A DNA stretch of 9,787 nt from positions 1 through 9,787 of the forward strand of contig BNTR01000106.1 of assembly GCA_025996755.1 (NCBI GenBank), in the 5' to 3' direction. Source of the stretch: Bacteroidia bacterium (lineage in GTDB: Bacteria; Bacteroidota; Bacteroidia; Bacteroidales; Azobacteroidaceae). Below, piece by piece: positions 6,910-9,787 of this stretch. The notes under the pieces were generated by a model that did not search any database, was not told the origin of the DNA, and saw nothing but the letters and a program-made list of their open reading frames with translations. Position 1 is the first letter of the stretch. Every line of letters begins with the position of its first letter. Position numbers and translations under genes: made by a program.

Positions 6910-9702
6910 ATGAAGCACAAATTAAGAAAATTTGCAACCCGGCTGCTTTTTGTGGCAGCCATGCACCTTGCAGGGGGGGGGGTACAAGGAATGTACGCTG
7001 AATCTCCACAGGATGTTAAAATCGCCGTAACAGGTGTGGTGTCTGATGCGGCAGGTCCGGTCATTGGAGCCGGTGTAGTAGAAAAAGGCAATTCGGGCAA
7101 CGGTGTAGCAACCGACATGGACGGAAAATACTCGCTCCGAGTATCGCCAAACGCTACTCTCACAGTGGAGTATTTGGGTTACACAGCCCAAGATGTGTCT
7201 GTCGATGGCAGAACGAGTATTAATGTAACTTTGGTGGAAGATGCCAGCACCCTTGACGAAGTGGTGGTGGTGGGCTATGGTGTTCAGCGCAAGCGGGACC
7301 TGACCGGCTCAATTTCGCAAGTGAAAGGCGACGATGTAAAGAACGTGCCGACAGGAGGTCTTAGCGGTGCCATGATTGGGAAAGTGTCCGGTGTGGACTT
7401 TATAACCAGTAGCGGTGCTCCGGGAGAATCGCCTGCCATGCGTATTAGAGGAACCGGCACCTTCAACGGGCCCGACCCTTTATGGGTCGTTGACGGAATT
7501 GTTGGAGGGATGCTCGCAAATCCTAACGATGTAGAAAGCGTTGAAATACTGAAAGATGCTTCGGCTTCCGCGATTTACGGTACCCGTGCTGCTAACGGTG
7601 TAGTTTTGGTTACCACCAAAAAGGGACGGAAGTCGGAGAAGATGAATATCAATCTAAATGCTTACACCGGTGTTTCTAATCTGGCGAAGAAGATTGATTT
7701 ATTAGAAGCCCCCCAATTGGCGATGCTCAGACAAGAGGCATACACCATTAATAATAGTACGGATGCTGCTTACAAGGCTTTCTGGGATAACCCTTATTTT
7801 GCCACGCAGCGCACCGATTGGCAGGATGCCTATTTTGGAACCGGCACAATCTCTAATGTTGATTTGTCCATCAGAGGGGGAAACGAAAAGAGCACCTTCT
7901 ACACCAGTTTCGGTTATTACAAAGATAAAGGAATGATTAGCCCTGCCTCTTCTGAGCGTTACAATGTTCTTATAACTTCCGACCATCAACTAAACAAATA
8001 TCTAAAAATAGGGCAGAATTTTCAATACTCCGGAGGACGGGGACAAGAGCAGGAAGGCGGTGTACGAGATGCACTGCGCTATAGCCCTGCCATACCCGTA
8101 AGGTATGACGATGGCACTTTTGGAAGTGCCCAGTTGTATGGAGGTAATGAGGCTTACCTTGGTGATGTCAATAATCCGCTTATAAAAGCTCTAAACGGCG
8201 ACAGGCATAGTAATAGCACTCATAGAGTGCAAGGGTTTATTACCATTGATTTGGAACTTCTCCCGGGCTTAGTTATTAAAGGGAATTATGGTGTCAATGC
8301 AGATTTTAAGAAATCTTTGACTTTCTATACGACGTGGGCAAATCAGCATACTATGAGGGCGGAGGCAGGTTTGACACGGAGTTACGAGGATAACTATCGA
8401 TTCCTCGGTGAAACCTACGCTACTTGGTTCAAAGAGTTTGACCAACATACCGTTAATCTATCGGGAGGCTATTCGGCAGAACAAGGGGAAGGAGAGTCTT
8501 TTAGTGGAGAACGCAAAGGTTTCGCCGATGAATCGGAAAACCAGGTTGTATTAGATAATGGGCAAACTGTTGTAGGTGCCGGAGGAAACTTTAAAGCTAA
8601 GAGTTCATTGTCTTCGTGGTTTGGGCGCGCGTTTTATTCTTACGACAATAAATATCTGCTCACGGTGACCGGTCGTGCAGACGGTTCATCCAAGTTTTAC
8701 ACAGGCAATCGCTGGGGCTTCTTTCCTGCCTTCTCTGCCGGATGGCGGGTTACGGAAGAAGCGTTTATGAAGGATGTGGACTTTTTGAGCAACCTGAAAC
8801 TGACCGGCGGCTGGGGAAGTCTTGGCAACCAAGCCATTAGTGATTTCCAGTATTTGACCATCTTATCGAAAAGCGCAGACGACGTTAAATATAACTTTGG
8901 AGGGACCGTAAGTAGCGGTGTAGGACCGGCGCATTTGGGAAATAAAGCAATCACATGGGAACGTACCAATATGTTGAATTTAGCCTTGGAAGCCGGTTTT
9001 CTTAAAAACAGGTTGAACCTTACTGTTTCCTATTTCGACAAAAATACGGAAGGTATGTTGCTTTCCACACTGGTAGTCGGAACAATGGGACGAGTCGGTA
9101 TTCCTCCCAGCAATATCGGGGAAGTAAATAATCACGGTGTGGAACTTGACTTTTCGTACGCTGACAGAATCGCAGGGGATTTTACCTACTCGGCAAATCT
9201 TAACCTTACCTTTATGCAAAATAAGATAACAAAATTGTATGGAGGCGAATGGGATAAATCTAACTTTATCGCCGGTTCCACGTTTGGCAATGGTCTGCTT
9301 ATGATTGCCAGAACGTTTGCCGGCGACCCGATGGGTTCGTATTATGGGCATAAAACAAGTGGCATCTATCAAAATCAGACGGAAATAGACACAGACCCCT
9401 ATTTGCGAAACGATGTTGAGCGGAAACCCCGCATTCAACCGGGCGATGTGCGTTTTGTAGATCTTAACGACGATGGGAAAATAGATGACAAAGACCGTAC
9501 CAACTTGGGCAACCCCAATCCGGATGCTATCATTGGTTTTAACGGGAACCTTGGGTATAAAGGTATTGATTTTTCTTTCAATGTTACTTCCAATTTGGGA
9601 TTTGAAATATACAACGCTACCCGAATGGACGGTTTGAGCAGTAACTACGCTTACAATATGTATGCCGACCAAATGAACCGTCTGCACGACCGGTCACCGT
9701 GA
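6910..9702 (+). CDS. SusC/RagA-family TonB-linked outer-membrane receptor, 3' end replaced by an inverted copy
   Basis: Outer-membrane barrel that imports oligosaccharides or other large nutrients with TonB energy, normally paired with a SusD lipoprotein. Domains: signal peptide (cleavage near GMYA-ES, 27-32); CarboxypepD_reg-like domain (about 37-110, ITGVV-type fold with TDMDGKYSL and VEYLGY); STLDEVVVVGYG (113-124); plug domain (about 115-236) with the SusC signature WVVDGI (192-197) and EILKDASASAIYGTRAANGV (212-231); then beta-barrel. DLNDDGKIDDKD (851-862) resembles a calcium-binding loop common in this family. Two oddities: codons 22-25 contain a run of ten G, and from codon 922 (9673) the DNA is a perfect reverse copy of 8575-8689. 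The frame therefore ends at 930 residues with the foreign tail MNRLHDRSP, short of the roughly 1000-1050 usual, and lacks the last strands and C-terminal barrel signal. As written it would probably not fold in the membrane. Confidence 0.93.
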   Translation: MKHKLRKFATRLLFVAAMHLAGGGVQGMYAESPQDVKIAVTGVVSDAAGPVIGAGVVEKGNSGNGVATDMDGKYSLRVSPNATLTVEYLGYTAQDVSVDGRTSINVTLVEDASTLDEVVVVGYGVQRKRDLTGSISQVKGDDVKNVPTGGLSGAMIGKVSGVDFITSSGAPGESPAMRIRGTGTFNGPDPLWVVDGIVGGMLANPNDVESVEILKDASASAIYGTRAANGVVLVTTKKGRKSEKMNINLNAYTGVSNLAKKIDLLEAPQLAMLRQEAYTINNSTDAAYKAFWDNPYFATQRTDWQDAYFGTGTISNVDLSIRGGNEKSTFYTSFGYYKDKGMISPASSERYNVLITSDHQLNKYLKIGQNFQYSGGRGQEQEGGVRDALRYSPAIPVRYDDGTFGSAQLYGGNEAYLGDVNNPLIKALNGDRHSNSTHRVQGFITIDLELLPGLVIKGNYGVNADFKKSLTFYTTWANQHTMRAEAGLTRSYEDNYRFLGETYATWFKEFDQHTVNLSGGYSAEQGEGESFSGERKGFADESENQVVLDNGQTVVGAGGNFKAKSSLSSWFGRAFYSYDNKYLLTVTGRADGSSKFYTGNRWGFFPAFSAGWRVTEEAFMKDVDFLSNLKLTGGWGSLGNQAISDFQYLTILSKSADDVKYNFGGTVSSGVGPAHLGNKAITWERTNMLNLALEAGFLKNRLNLTVSYFDKNTEGMLLSTLVVGTMGRVGIPPSNIGEVNNHGVELDFSYADRIAGDFTYSANLNLTFMQNKITKLYGGEWDKSNFIAGSTFGNGLLMIARTFAGDPMGSYYGHKTSGIYQNQTEIDTDPYLRNDVERKPRIQPGDVRFVDLNDDGKIDDKDRTNLGNPNPDAIIGFNGNLGYKGIDFSFNVTSNLGFEIYNATRMDGLSSNYAYNMYADQMNRLHDRSP
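6973..6982 (+). repeat. G10 homopolymer in the susC signal-peptide region (possible phase switch)
   Basis: Ten consecutive G, encoding Gly22-Gly24 and the first base of Val25. Ten G is the in-frame length. I traced the shifted frames: eleven G gives a TGA at 6999-7001 and nine G gives a TAA at 7028-7030. Slippage by one base would thus switch the receptor off. Confidence 0.97.
8575..8689 (+). repeat. Left arm of a 115-bp perfect inverted duplication within susC
   Basis: This stretch of the susC barrel region is identical, in reverse complement, to 9673-9787. It reads in frame as receptor sequence, so this is the original copy. The first difference on the outer side is base 8690 (C here; the other copy would give T). 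The arms are separated by 983 bases. Confidence 0.97.
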
Positions 9703-9787
9703 GCAGATATTTATTGTCGTAAGAATAAAACGCGCGCCCAAACCACGAAGACAATGAACTCTTAGCTTTAAAGTTTCCTCCGGCACC
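9673..9787 (-). repeat. Right arm: inverted copy of 8575-8689, running to the window edge
   Basis: Read on the minus strand these 115 bases match 8575-8689 without a mismatch, and the match continues to the very last base of the window. On the plus strand they replace the expected end of the susC barrel and introduce a stop at 9700-9702. The join falls at or near ATGAACCG (9673-9680), bases that may belong to both sequences. Most likely a fold-back chimera at a contig end; a true inverted duplication is the alternative. Confidence 0.95.

Noticed and set aside
8980..9687. 235-codon open frame on the minus strand
   Set aside because: Antisense to the susC barrel and partly within the inverted duplication; no family recognised.

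Overview
The window looks like Bacteroidota chromosome. The signs are a SusC/RagA-type TonB-dependent receptor, a DUF1080 (3-keto-disaccharide hydrolase family) gene, a secreted GH29-type fucosidase, AT-rich leaders without Shine-Dalgarno sequences, and four copies of the Bacteroidota -7 promoter element TAnnTTTG placed just upstream of genes. No RNA gene, insertion sequence, integrase, CRISPR array or convincing terminator was seen, and no stretch over 300 bases lacks a gene.

Layout. (1) Positions 1-3557, minus strand: a two-gene operon, a periplasmic two-domain M16 zinc peptidase followed 3 bases later by an exported alpha-L-fucosidase that runs off the left edge. (2) Positions 3558-3632: a 75-base divergent promoter region with one -7 box for each direction. 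(3) Positions 3633-4703, plus strand: DNA polymerase IV (dinB), starting with GTG so close to its -7 box that its mRNA is probably leaderless. (4) Positions 4755-5965: a small DUF3791-like protein whose end overlaps the start of a Fic-domain protein by 25 bases. The Fic protein has its own inhibitory motif, a repeat-encoded linker and a C-terminal winged helix. (5) Positions 6071-9702: an exported DUF1080 protein and then a SusC-type receptor, probably one transcript and the start of a polysaccharide/glycoside utilization locus. The expected SusD would lie beyond the right edge.

Two features of the susC gene stand out. Its signal-peptide region contains an uninterrupted run of ten G, a classic slippage tract: one base more or fewer gives an early stop, so the receptor may be phase variable. 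Second, the last 115 bases of the window (9673-9787) are a perfect reverse complement of 8575-8689 inside the same gene. This ends the receptor reading frame early, at 930 codons. The simplest explanation is a fold-back (chimeric) join at a contig end, but a real inverted duplication cannot be excluded from sequence alone. The other item of possible new biology is the overlapping DUF3791-Fic pair.
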